Shown one piece after another: positions 37,494 through 45,120 of a stretch of DNA of 64,000 nucleotides. Under the pieces are notes generated by a model. That model was not told where the DNA came from, searched no databases, and was given only the letters and a program-made list of their open reading frames with translations. The position numbers and the translations under genes are program-made. This DNA comes from a bacterium (lineage in GTDB: Bacteria > UBA8248), in assembly GCA_022828125.1 (NCBI GenBank), contig JAJEJD010000019.1:204875-268874 (forward strand), in the 5' to 3' direction. The stretch's first letter is position 1. Each line of letters opens with the position of its first letter.

Positions 37494-37934
37494 TCAGTCT
37501 GCGGTTCTCTCGAGCAGACGGCGCAAGGCCAGCATCGTCGTCTCGCTTTGCCTCATCGTCATCTCGCTTTGCTTCATCGTGATTTCGCTTTGCTTGAGCA
37601 GCACTTCCGTTCGTTTCGTGGACTCTTCAAGCTGCTTGCTCATGGTATCCGCCATGATCTCCGTCCGCTTCATGGATTCTTCCTGCAGCCTCGTCAGCGC
37701 GTCCGTGCGCTTCATGGACTCCTCATGCTGCTTTGCAAAAGCGTCGGCCATGAGTTCGATCTGCTTCATCATGGCGTCGATCTGCCTGTCCGTCTGTTGC
37801 GCGCGCCTTTCCGAGGCGTCGCTCATTCGCTTGATGCCGTAAAAGAACAAGCCCGATTGCACCATGCCCACGAACAGGGCCACGCCGGCCTGAACCCATC
37901 CCACGAGCAAGGTCGCCTGCTGGAATTCCGTCAT
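37494..37934 (-). CDS. Membrane-anchored coiled-coil protein, MTE family
   Basis: A 146-residue protein of unknown function. One hydrophobic helix near residues 11-33 is followed by a long polar coiled coil with repeats of the type (E-E-S-M-K-R-T-x) and (K-Q-S-E-x-T-M). ATG is preceded by GGGAGAGAGAA. The start (M-T-E-F), the helix and the Met/Gln/Glu heptad tail resemble the gene at 41250-41720. It is followed by a repeat and lies alone. It may act as a cytosol-facing tether or be a small chemoreceptor-like piece; this is inference. Confidence 0.6.
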   Translation of the reverse strand: MTEFQQATLLVGWVQAGVALFVGMVQSGLFFYGIKRMSDASERRAQQTDRQIDAMMKQIELMADAFAKQHEESMKRTDALTRLQEESMKRTEIMADTMSKQLEESTKRTEVLLKQSEITMKQSEMTMRQSETTMLALRRLLERTAD

Positions 37935-38107
37935 TTCTCTCTCCCACGCCTAAGGATAAATCAACATACGAGACGCCATCAACTCGTCCCGTCCCGGGTG
38001 GGTCCTCATTTCTCGTGTGGGTTTTGAAGGAGCATAGCACAAAACGAATAAAATACAAAAACAAATCGCAAAAAATTTTCGCTCAACACAAACGCAATCA
38101 AAGCACG

Positions 38108-38587
38108 CTAAAAATCGCCCTTCTCCTGGAGATACGGCACGAGGCCGCCCGCTTCGATCATGGCCCAGAGGCCGTCGGGAAACGGCGCGAAGGTGATCGT
38201 CTCATCGCCGGCGCGGGCCTCGCCCTTCACCGGGTCGACCTCTATCTCATCGCCCGCGCGGATGGCGCCGGTATCGCACGCGATGACGGGAAGGCCCGAG
38301 TTGATAGCGTTCCGGTAGAACATGTGCCCGAAGCTCCTGGCGAGCACGCAGCTCACGCCGAGTTCCCTGAGCACCACGGCGGCATCCTGCCGGCTGCTGA
38401 CGAGGCCGAAGTTCTCTCCCGCCACCACCACGTCGCCTTGCTGCACTTTCCCCGAGAAATCGGGGTCCAGTTCCCTGAAGGCGTCGCGCTTCAGTTCTTC
38501 GAGCGTCGTGCCCGGCGGCCGGTATTTGACCGACAGATGCACGTCTGTGCTGATGTCGTCGCCGAAGCGGTGGACTTTGCCCCTCAT
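38108..38587 (-). CDS. leuD: 3-isopropylmalate dehydratase small subunit
   Basis: A 159-residue swivel-domain subunit. F-G-D-D-I-S-T-D (residues ~8-15), the G-E-N-F-G-x-x-S-S-R loop (~61-70) with substrate arginine and the R-S-F-G-H-M-F-Y-R-N segment are typical. ATG at 38587 is used; an in-frame TTG at 38593 has the better Shine-Dalgarno spacing (GGAGG, eight bases). It lies 56 bp downstream of leuC. Both the LeuCD and homoaconitase types use this architecture, so leucine or related pathway is likely. Confidence 0.9.
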   Translation of the reverse strand: MRGKVHRFGDDISTDVHLSVKYRPPGTTLEELKRDAFRELDPDFSGKVQQGDVVVAGENFGLVSSRQDAAVVLRELGVSCVLARSFGHMFYRNAINSGLPVIACDTGAIRAGDEIEVDPVKGEARAGDETITFAPFPDGLWAMIEAGGLVPYLQEKGDF

Positions 38588-38643
38588 CGCCAAAATGTCA
38601 TCCTCCTTGCAAAAATCGCCGCACTTACCATAAATGCCGAGCC

Positions 38644-39900
38644 CTATAAAAACTCTCTGGGATCCGTGATGCGGCCCGTCACCGCGCTCGCCGCCACCGT
38701 GGCCGGGGAGCCCAGGTATATCTCGGCCTCCTTGCTGCCGAGCCTCCCCGGGAAATTGCGGTTGGCGGAGGATATGGCGCGCTCCCCGTCGGCGAGGCAG
38801 CCGTTTCCCGTCATCGAGGCGCACGGCCCGCACGCGGCGGTGAGCACGGCGGCCCCCGCTTCGGCCAGGGCCCCGATGGCCCCGCTCGCGGCGGCGGCCT
38901 CGTAGATTCTCTTGCTCGTGGGCGCGACGTAGAAGCGAACGCCGGGCGCTATCTTCTTCCCGCGCACGATTTGCGCCGCGATCTCGATGTCCTCGAGCCT
39001 CCCGTTCGTGCACGTGCCCACGAACGCCTGCTGGACGGGCAGGCCCGCGTAGTCCTCTATGGGGTGCGCGTTCCCCGTGGCGGGCGGCGCGGCCACGACG
39101 GGCGTGAGTTCCGAAACGTCGAGATGGATTCTCCTCGCGTAGACGGCGTCCTCATCCGGCGAGACGGGCGTGTCGAACCGCGCGCCGTGCGCCCGCGCCC
39201 ATTCGAGCGCCACCTCGTCCACCTCCATGATCCCCGTCTTCGCCCCCATGTCGACCGACATGTTCGCGACCGTGAAGCGCGCGTCCATCGAGAGGTCCGC
39301 CAGCGCGTCACCGCCGTATTCCACCGCCATGTAGTTCGCGCCGTTCTCGCCCATCTCGCGCGCGAGGACGAGTTCCATGTCTTTCGAGAAAACGCCGTGC
39401 GCGAGCGCGCCGGTGAACTCCACGCGGATGCTCTCGGGCGTCTTGAACCAGAGTTTCCCGGTGGCGTAGGCGGAGGCTATCTCCACGCTCTCCACGGCCA
39501 CGCCCATCGCGCCCAGCGCACCGTATGTGCACACGTGGCTGTCGCCGCCTACCGCCAGCGCGCCGGGGCCCACGCGGCCCTCCTCCGTCACGACGGTGTG
39601 GCACACGCCGGAGCCTGGTTCAAAGACCTCGACGCCGTGTTCTTCGCCGAAGATTCTCAGCTTCCTGTGATGGTTCGCCCAGAGGACGTCCTGCGCGGGC
39701 ACGAAATGATCGATGACGAAATCGGTCTTTTTCGGGTCCATCCGGAACTCGAAGCCTGCGTCCCTGAAAATGTCGACCGCTTTGGGCCCCTTGGCGTCGC
39801 CCGCCATGACGTAGTCGAGTTCGGCGATCACCAGATCGCCCGCTTTGGCCTCGCACCCAGAGTGTGCGGAGAGAATTTTCTCCGCCATCGTCTGCCCCAC
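38644..39900 (-). CDS. leuC: 3-isopropylmalate/homoaconitate-type dehydratase large subunit
   Basis: A 418-residue aconitase-family subunit with a [4Fe-4S] cluster. Cluster cysteines are in T-C-T-N-G (~299) and G-P-C-A-S-M (~359-364); the third is before V-T-x-x-G-R in the G-x-C-H region near residue 100. The GTG start at 39900 gives V-G-Q-T-M-A-E-K-I, the conserved beginning of the family, six bases after AAGGAG. A later ATG at 39888 has no suitable site. Shorter than enterobacterial LeuC (~466), as in archaeal-type LeuC. Confidence 0.9.
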   Translation of the reverse strand: MGQTMAEKILSAHSGCEAKAGDLVIAELDYVMAGDAKGPKAVDIFRDAGFEFRMDPKKTDFVIDHFVPAQDVLWANHHRKLRIFGEEHGVEVFEPGSGVCHTVVTEEGRVGPGALAVGGDSHVCTYGALGAMGVAVESVEIASAYATGKLWFKTPESIRVEFTGALAHGVFSKDMELVLAREMGENGANYMAVEYGGDALADLSMDARFTVANMSVDMGAKTGIMEVDEVALEWARAHGARFDTPVSPDEDAVYARRIHLDVSELTPVVAAPPATGNAHPIEDYAGLPVQQAFVGTCTNGRLEDIEIAAQIVRGKKIAPGVRFYVAPTSKRIYEAAAASGAIGALAEAGAAVLTAACGPCASMTGNGCLADGERAISSANRNFPGRLGSKEAEIYLGSPATVAASAVTGRITDPREFL

Positions 39901-40045
39901 GGCCTTCTCCTTGCTGAATCTTTCATACCGGGAACGCAAAGCCTCTGTATACACCAAAAACCGGGCGCGCGGAATTGTGAGGAGGCGTGCGCCTCGCGGC
40001 GAACTCAGAGGAACAAGGCGACGAGGAGTCGAACGCGCCTTCGCT

Positions 40046-40238
40046 TTGAATTATCCCCCGCCCTGGGCGAGACTTAAGCCAAGCTACTCCACGAGGACAG
40101 ACCGGAGATAGCCGAATGACGGTATTCGAATCCTCTCCAGAACCAGGACCGATGAAGCCAATCGGCGCCGCTCCCTCTATTGCACCGGCAAATCAGCGTC
40201 ATTCACAAGAAATGGGGCTCGAAACGGGAAATCACTGA
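40046..40238 (+). pseudogene. Broken copy of the coiled-coil gene's promoter and start
   Basis: 40046-40125 resembles 41178-41260: matching stretches include CGCTTTGA-TTATCC, GGGCGAGACT, GCTACTCCACGAG and GAATGACGG. The ATG at 40116 starts M-T-V-F-E and runs 40 codons to TGA at 40236 without the membrane helix or the coiled coil. This looks like an abandoned third member of the family at 37494 and 41250. Nothing else is recognisable in 39901-40275. Confidence 0.55.
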
Positions 40239-40275
40239 TGGGCGCGGTCCGTCATTGAAGACGAACAATCACGTT

Positions 40276-40608
40276 TTATTCGAGGATGGTGGCGAGCCGG
40301 GCAAGCACATCGTCCATAATCAGTTCAGGAACGGTTTCGAGACGCGTCCCGTTGCGGGCAGTGAGATCAAGGGACCTCGGCTGGTCGCAGCGGACGACTC
40401 CGGTTGTTCGGGTGCCCGCGTCCGAGAGAGAAACTGCGAAGCCTGCCCTGCGCGCAAAGTCGCCGCCCGATGTGATCGGCAAGACCACGGGCGTCCCGGT
40501 GAGTCTATTGAACGGGTCCGGGGATACGATCAGTACCGGACGGGCACCCTGTTGTTCATGGCCTGTGGTGGGGTCGAGGCTGACGAGCCAGATTTCACCC
40601 CGCTTCAC
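40276..40608 (-). CDS. mazF: MazF/PemK-family toxin
   Basis: A 110-residue endoribonuclease-type toxin. The N-terminus K-R-G-E-I-W-L-V (~2-9), followed by R-P-V-L-I-V-S (~25-31) and P-V-V-L-P-I-T-S (~42-49), is the PemK/MazF barrel. GTG start at 40608 shares its first G with the TAG stop of the antitoxin gene, giving tight coupling. Expected to cut mRNA in the cytoplasm unless bound by the antitoxin. Confidence 0.88.
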   Translation of the reverse strand: MKRGEIWLVSLDPTTGHEQQGARPVLIVSPDPFNRLTGTPVVLPITSGGDFARRAGFAVSLSDAGTRTTGVVRCDQPRSLDLTARNGTRLETVPELIMDDVLARLATILE

Positions 40609-40865
40609 TACAACAACTCGTTGCCAACCGGTCTGGCCTCCATCCAGGCGCGGTCCTCGGCGGGCTGCGTAGAGGTTTCTTCGCATTGCGCGAGGAGCTC
40701 ATCGAGTGAATAGACGGGACGTGCTTTGGGCTCGACGATCAGGCGACCGTCCTCCACGTCTATTTCCACCTTCGCGCCGACCCCGAGTTTCAGGAGGTCG
40801 AGAAGGGCGGGGGGAACGGCCAGCATGATGGAACCACCGACTTTGCGCAGATTTGTCGTATGCAT
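40608..40865 (-). CDS. mazE: AbrB/MazE-type antitoxin
   Basis: An 85-residue swapped-hairpin AbrB protein. L-R-K-V-G-G-S-I-M-L-A-V-P-P (residues ~5-18) and the V-E-I-D-V-E-D-G-R-L-I-V-E segment form the DNA-binding double-psi-like fold; the C-terminal ~40 residues would wrap the toxin. ATG at 40865 has GGAGGG seven bases upstream; an AT-rich TATATATAAATATAAC stretch at 40880-40895 is a plausible promoter and autorepression site. Confidence 0.85.
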   Translation of the reverse strand: MHTTNLRKVGGSIMLAVPPALLDLLKLGVGAKVEIDVEDGRLIVEPKARPVYSLDELLAQCEETSTQPAEDRAWMEARPVGNELL

Positions 40866-41249
40866 GACACCCTCCAAGTTATATATAAATATAACATGCA
40901 TAAGCCGGCAACGCAAGTTGGAGACATTCTTGAATCGGCTTCGGAAAGTTCCGTGTTCATGTTCAAGCATCTTTGGCCGAAAGGTTGCCGTGCAACCCGG
41001 ACTTTACCCGAAAGGACTCTCCAGATTAGATATGTGAAACGATTACGCCGAGTAGTCCGACTCCCGGACCGACCGGAAAACACCAGATTTCCGTGGTATC
41101 GCTTTTGAATCTCATGTCAATTGCTTGAGGGCCTCTCTCGAGAATCTATCGGCGACACGTCCAGCGGCGCTGCAGGATCGCTTTGACTTATCCTCCGTTC
41201 CGGGCGAGACTGGATGGGCTACTCCACGAGATAAACTGGAGAGAAGCGA

Positions 41250-41720
41250 ATGACGGAATACGAAGCCGCAAACCTCGCCGTGCAGCAAGACATGCTCGCA
41301 CTGCAACAGGCCACGCTTGCCCTTCAACAAGCATCGCTCGCCGTGCAACGGGCCTCCGTGTGGGTCGCCGCCCTCGTCGGGGCCGCGCAATGCAGTCTCA
41401 TCGGAGTCGGGCTCTACATCATGCGACAGGCCTCGAAGCAACGCGACGCCCAGCACCGGGAAAACATGGCGCAGCACCAGGAAACCATGAAGGTGCTGGA
41501 CAGCCGACATCAAGCAGCCATGGCGCAACATCGAGAAACCATGACGGTGCTTAATCGTCAGCAAGAGGCGCAAAAAGAACAGCACCAGGAAAACATGGCG
41601 GCGCATCAGGAAACCATGAAGGTGCTGGAAGGCCAGAACAAGGCCCTGGGCAATCAACAAACGGCGATGATGGAACTCATCCGCCGCACCTCGGGGACAC
41701 CCGCTCAAGAGGACGGCTGA
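41250..41720 (+). CDS. Membrane-anchored coiled-coil protein, MTE family
   Basis: A 156-residue protein of unknown function. Residues 1-38 are Gln/Ala/Leu heptads (L-A-L-Q-Q-A-x), 39-60 form a hydrophobic helix, and 61-140 are a coiled coil with three copies of A-Q/A-H-Q/R-E-T-M-K/T-V-L. The repeats are also visible in DNA near 41474, 41529 and 41606. Start codon follows GGAGAGAAGCGA. Same plan as 37494-37934; the upstream 80 bp are duplicated at 40046. Confidence 0.6.
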   Translation: MTEYEAANLAVQQDMLALQQATLALQQASLAVQRASVWVAALVGAAQCSLIGVGLYIMRQASKQRDAQHRENMAQHQETMKVLDSRHQAAMAQHRETMTVLNRQQEAQKEQHQENMAAHQETMKVLEGQNKALGNQQTAMMELIRRTSGTPAQEDG

Positions 41721-41798
41721 GCGGGCGGGAGCTTCGCCTCCCCTTCTCTTTTTCTTTCTTGACCTCATTTGGAGCGGCGCGTTTGCGGGCTTCGTCCC

Positions 41799-42347
41799 TC
41801 ACCCGCCGGGGCGGTGGCGCGCCAGGGCGCGGGCGAGGATGTCGCGCGCGGGCTGCGAGCCGTCGAGCGGGCGCAGCTTCCGGCTCTTGATCTTCCAGCC
41901 CCCGGGCGTGCGCGCGAGCTCCCAGCGGTTGGCGAGGACGCGGTGGATGCGGTAGCCGGTCGAGACGCCGTGGTTGGGCAGTTCGCGCTCGTCACCCTGG
42001 TGGTCCGGGTGGATGAGCTGCAAATAGGAGGTGACGAAGGCCGAATCGCCGTCGAGCTCGACGTGCGGCAGCCCGGCGAAGTGGGCGAGGCCGCCGTGGA
42101 TCGCCTCTTGATGTTCGGGCCTTTGAGTGATGGCGGCGATGGCCTCGTTTCCGAGCGTGTAGTCGAGACTCTCGCCGCGGTCGAAGACGCCGTCCTCGGT
42201 GAAGACGGCGCGGGTGTAATCGTCGGCGCCCGTGTCCGCGCTCGGCGGGTGCGAGGCGATCAAGTTGTAGATTTCGAGCCTGTCCTCGATATCGCGCAGC
42301 CGCGCCTCGAGCAACCCGGTCCCCGGCGACCTTTCGTTCTCAGCCAT
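41799..42347 (-). CDS. SnoaL/NTF2-like protein
   Basis: A 182-residue protein with the cone-shaped NTF2-like plan: a first helix with L-R-D-I-E-D-R-L-E-I-Y-N-L-I (~17-30) and the Y-T-R-A-V-F-T-E-D-G-V-F-D (~45-57) strand-turn. Histidines in A-H-F (~88) and N-H-G (~125) line the usual pocket. Matches the SnoaL_4 type of hydroxylating or isomerase-like relatives. ATG at 42347 follows GAGGAGAAACGAC. Substrate unknown. Confidence 0.78.
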   Translation of the reverse strand: MAENERSPGTGLLEARLRDIEDRLEIYNLIASHPPSADTGADDYTRAVFTEDGVFDRGESLDYTLGNEAIAAITQRPEHQEAIHGGLAHFAGLPHVELDGDSAFVTSYLQLIHPDHQGDERELPNHGVSTGYRIHRVLANRWELARTPGGWKIKSRKLRPLDGSQPARDILARALARHRPGG

Positions 42348-42529
42348 GTCGTTTCTCCTCGGTGACGGAATGGGAAACCGGAATATCGCACGTTTGGGGG
42401 CGCGGTTTCTATCGCCCCGGTCGGCTCCGAAGCAAAACATTGGCACCCCGGCGTCATTTCCGACCAAGGCGGGAGGGAGTGCGGAGTCCGGTAAGGAAGA
42501 TTCGCGAACTGTAGAGGGCTGCTGAAAAA

Positions 42530-42791
42530 CCCCCGGCATTTGAACAAATGCATTCTCCTCGCTTTGCATGACGCCGTATCTGCCTCACCCTGAGTAGCCG
42601 CCGAAGATAAAACGCGATTGATGAATGAGCGTTTGTATCGAAGGGGGCTCCCTCGATACGGCGCGCGAGCGCGCCTACTCGGGATGAGGGTGGACTTTCG
42701 TCGTGGACCGACGGAGCGTTTCGGGTTACGGACAAGGGCGGCGGTTGCGCCGCAAGCAATTTCCCCTTAAGAGGGTTTTTCAACAACCCCT
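42530..42791. repeat. Dispersed repeat, family B copy 3 (diverged)
   Basis: Ends read GCTGAAAAAC at 42530 and GGGTTTTTCAACAACCCC at 42774-42791. It keeps the CACCCTGAGTAGCCGCCGAAG and CTCGATACG pieces but the two inner halves are shortened and rearranged compared with copies 1 and 2. Confidence 0.65.
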
Positions 42792-43329
42792 TGAGAGGCG
42801 GACACAGGGGTCCGCCCCCACAAAGAGGCATCTCCCCCTGCCTGCCGTCCCCTCCTTCACCAGTCGGCTTTGATCTCACCGCCCCCGCATTTCCCCGCAA
42901 TTGCGCGTATGGCGCATGGAGCGGGATTCGCTATCCTGGCGCGCAAGGCTCGCCGCCCGGGACGGGCCGCTTCCCGATGCTTGCGGCGGCGGGCGTTTCG
43001 GGAGAGCATCGGGACGGGAGCAGGAGGAAGGGTGATGCGGCGATGATTTCAGGACTTCGAACAGGGCTTCCCGAACGTGGTGCGCAGGCGCAAATACCCC
43101 GCTCGGAATTTCCGAAAAATTCAATAAATTTCGATAAATTCACGGGGTTTTTCGATAAATTGCTATAAATTAAATTCTTAGGCTTTGGCGCCGCGAAATC
43201 CGGGCGCAGGGGAATTCTGCCATGACCCGAGCCTTCCGCGATGACGGCAAATGCGGGGAGTTGCGGGGGCGGATGCGCTTATAGTGAAACATACGATAAT
43301 CATCATAACTATCTGAAAAGGAGAGCGTT
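42792..43329. other. Intergenic region with ATAAATT repeats
   Basis: Over 500 bases with no gene I can support. It contains an inverted G-G-C-G pair near 42947-43020 and an AT-rich strip at 43124-43171 with four copies of ATAAATT, two of them preceded by TCG. The strip is sharply different from its GC-rich surroundings. Confidence 0.4.
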
Positions 43330-43692
43330 TTGGACTGGATAGGGGCGGGACTTCTGGTACTGGGCGCGGTCGTGGGCACCTTGAACGCGGCCACCGGCGT
43401 GGGCTGGGGCATCATCGTGGTGCCGACGCTGTTCCTCATTCCCTCGCTCACGCCCCAGCAGGCCGTGGCGGTCTCTATACTCGCCTACCTGTTCAACTCG
43501 CTGGTCGCCTCGTTCGAGAACGTGCGGAGCGGCCTAATTGTCTGGAATTACGCGGTTTACTTGAGCATCGGGGCGGTCGTGGGCGGCGTCGTGGGCGCCC
43601 ATCTGCTCCAGACCTTCTCGGCCCTGACGCTCAAGAGAATCGTGGGCGTGGCGGTGATAGCAGCGGGTGCGCAACTGCTCATCAACCGCTGA
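43330..43692 (+). CDS. Half-length TauE/SafE-type sulfite exporter
   Basis: A 120-residue membrane protein with about four helices. G-A-G-L-L-V-L-G-A-V-V-G-T-L-N-A-A-T-G-V-G is the first signature of TauE/SafE transporters, followed by the P-x-x-A-V-A-V-S segment near 44-52. The usual protein has two such halves (about 250 residues); this one ends after one and then has a terminator. TTG start at 43330, seven bases after AAGGAG. It may work as a homodimer. Confidence 0.75.
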   Translation: MDWIGAGLLVLGAVVGTLNAATGVGWGIIVVPTLFLIPSLTPQQAVAVSILAYLFNSLVASFENVRSGLIVWNYAVYLSIGAVVGGVVGAHLLQTFSALTLKRIVGVAVIAAGAQLLINR

Positions 43693-43696
43693 AAGA

Positions 43697-43722
43697 AAAC
43701 CCCCCGCTCCGGCGAGGGGTTT
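43697..43722. terminator. Bidirectional hairpin terminator
   Basis: AAACCCC and GGGGTTT arms around an inner CGC-TCC-GCG-like hairpin, just after the TauE stop. It lies between two converging transcription units and has T-tracts short on both sides. Confidence 0.55.
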
Positions 43723-43825
43723 GATACCGCTTGCGCTTCATGAACTCTCGACTGTCTTAACAGAACAGATAAAACACGCGAAATCAACGAATTGCGGGAT
43801 TTACCTCATATAACCCATCGACCGG

Positions 43826-43966
43826 CTATCCCAGCAGTTTCCTCTTCATCCACATGAAAACCCGCGCCACGGCGGAGAATAACCCGCCGACTCAGGTGGG
43901 GCAGGCGTGTTGCTCCGGCGTCATTTCGTGCTTCTCATCCACCGGCTTCGGCGTACGGGTCTCCAA
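43826..43966 (-). CDS. Candidate small CxxU selenoprotein
   Basis: A 46-codon frame with one internal TGA (43894-43892) in the place C-P-T-U (residues 22-25). The sequence after it (V-G-G-L-F-S-A-V-A-R, then a basic M-K-R-K end) is a hydrophobic-then-basic tail like a short membrane helix. TTG start at 43966 lies three bases past the DUF971 stop, with GGAGG eight bases upstream, so it would be the third gene of the operon. A hairpin at 43861-43876 (loop 21-26 nt after TGA with G-U) is possible, although a stronger hairpin nearer the TGA competes. Without Sec it would be a 24-residue peptide. Confidence 0.4.
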
Positions 43967-43969
43967 GGT

Positions 43970-44323
43970 TCAGCCCTCCCCTTCCCCCGAGTTTCCGGCG
44001 CGCCCGGGAGCGATATCGTAAAGATAATCAAACGAATAGATGCCCGCTCCGCATCCTCCCCGCCAGATGAAATTGATGGCGTAGCGCCCCACCATCTCGA
44101 CGTTCTCAAGCTCCGCGGGCCCGCTCGGCCCCGAGAGAACCGCGAGGGGGTTTTTCTCGCGCGCCTTGCGCTCCTCCTTGCAGTTCGCGCACGGGCAAAG
44201 GGCAGCGAGGTAATCGAAGCCGTAGGCGCTCTTCTCCCCGCTCGCCCACTCGACGCGAAATTCGCGGGCGGGCTTGTCCACCGTGAGGTCGACGGGGTGG
44301 GCCTTGTCGACAGGCGCGCTCAT
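43970..44323 (-). CDS. DUF971 (gamma-butyrobetaine hydroxylase N-terminal-like) protein
   Basis: A 117-residue protein with the DUF971 pattern: V-E-W-A-S-G (~24-29), Y-L-A-A-L-C-P-C-A-N-C (~38-48) with three cysteines, and the C-terminal W-R-G-G-C-G-A-G-I-Y-S-F-D-Y-L segment. In gamma-butyrobetaine hydroxylase this domain binds zinc and precedes the oxygenase; stand-alone forms are of uncertain function and occur beside iron-sulfur or redox genes. It follows the DsbA-like gene by 29 bp. Confidence 0.82.
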   Translation of the reverse strand: MSAPVDKAHPVDLTVDKPAREFRVEWASGEKSAYGFDYLAALCPCANCKEERKAREKNPLAVLSGPSGPAELENVEMVGRYAINFIWRGGCGAGIYSFDYLYDIAPGRAGNSGEGEG

Positions 44324-44352
44324 AAGCCGGTAACCCCTTGTTGTATCGGCGA

Positions 44353-45012
44353 TTATCTCGCCTTCATCCCGTATTTCTCATACTTCTTCGACGAGGCGGT
44401 GCTGAGCTTGGCGGATTGGGGCGTCTTGAGCTCGAGCAGCCAGGGCCGCTCGGCCGAAGTGGCCCGCACGGCGTCCAGGAGACCCTGCTCGTCGCCCTCG
44501 TTCTCCCAATCGCCCTCTTCGAGCTTCACGAAAACGGGTTTGCCCTCCCCGAAATCGAGCGTGGGAACGCCGAAAATACCCTGCTCGGCCGCGTCCTCAT
44601 GCTCCTGCGCGATGAGGGGGATGGTGGCGCCGCTTTTCATGTCCTCCTCCCAGCGATCGACGTCGAGGCCCACTTCCACGGCGATATCGCGCAGAACCAG
44701 CTCACTGGTGATGTCCTTGCCGTCCTGGTGTTTCGCCCGGTGGAGCGCCACGTGGTACTTGTCGAACTGCGTCTCGCCCTGCAAGGCAGCGCATTTGGCC
44801 GCCTGATGCGGGGGGAGATCCCTGCTCGGGAAGGTCTTGTCCTCCCAGGCCTTCCAGTCCTCGCCCCGCGCCGGGCCGAAATTCGCCTGCTCGAGCACGA
44901 AGGCCTTGTAATCCACTTTCAGATCGCTTCTTTTCTCCTGAAGACGAACGAGCCACTCCATGGCCCTGTAGGCGTAGGGTCAGACGTAGCAGTTCCACAT
45001 GGTGACGTTCAT
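44353..45012 (-). CDS. DsbA/FrnE-like oxidoreductase, probable selenoprotein
   Basis: A 219-residue thioredoxin-fold protein (2-hydroxychromene-2-carboxylate isomerase/DsbA family) with an internal TGA at 44982-44980. Reading through gives M-N-V-T-M-W-N-C-Y-V-U-P-Y-A-Y-R; relatives have Cys at the U position, the catalytic residue of the C-P-Y motif. AAGGAG lies six bases before ATG 45012, which only makes sense if the TGA is read through, since the next in-frame ATG (44961) has no such site. G-I-F-G-V-P-T-L, the cis-proline motif, is at ~164-171. First gene of a three-gene minus-strand run with DUF971 and a CxxU ORF. Confidence 0.85.
44950..44966 (-). promoter_or_regulatory. Candidate bacterial SECIS in DsbA-like gene
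   Basis: GGGCCA pairs with UGGCUC (one G-U) around the five-base loop UGGAG. The loop begins 20 nt after the TGA and contains G at its second and third positions, within the 16-37 nt range known for bacterial SECIS loops. Pairing by eye only. Confidence 0.5.
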
Positions 45013-45120
45013 GATTTTCTCCTTAAGATAAGCCATAAAGAAACATTTCGCGCCAATCATACACCACAAGAACGCAGATGAAAAAGCAGAGCGAAGTCTT
45101 TTGAAAATAGCCCTTTTCCG

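Noticed and set aside
42860-43120. Coding ORFs in the gap before the TauE-like gene
   Set aside because: Frames on both strands lack motifs and Shine-Dalgarno sites and consist of high-GC shadow frames.
43330-43692. TauE-like gene cut by a Sec TGA
   Set aside because: The stop is followed directly by a terminator hairpin and no coding frame, so the TGA is a real stop.
44353-44961. DsbA-like gene as an ordinary 202-residue ORF starting at 44961
   Set aside because: That start drops the first strand and active-site motif and has no ribosome site; the upstream ATG with AAGGAG is better.
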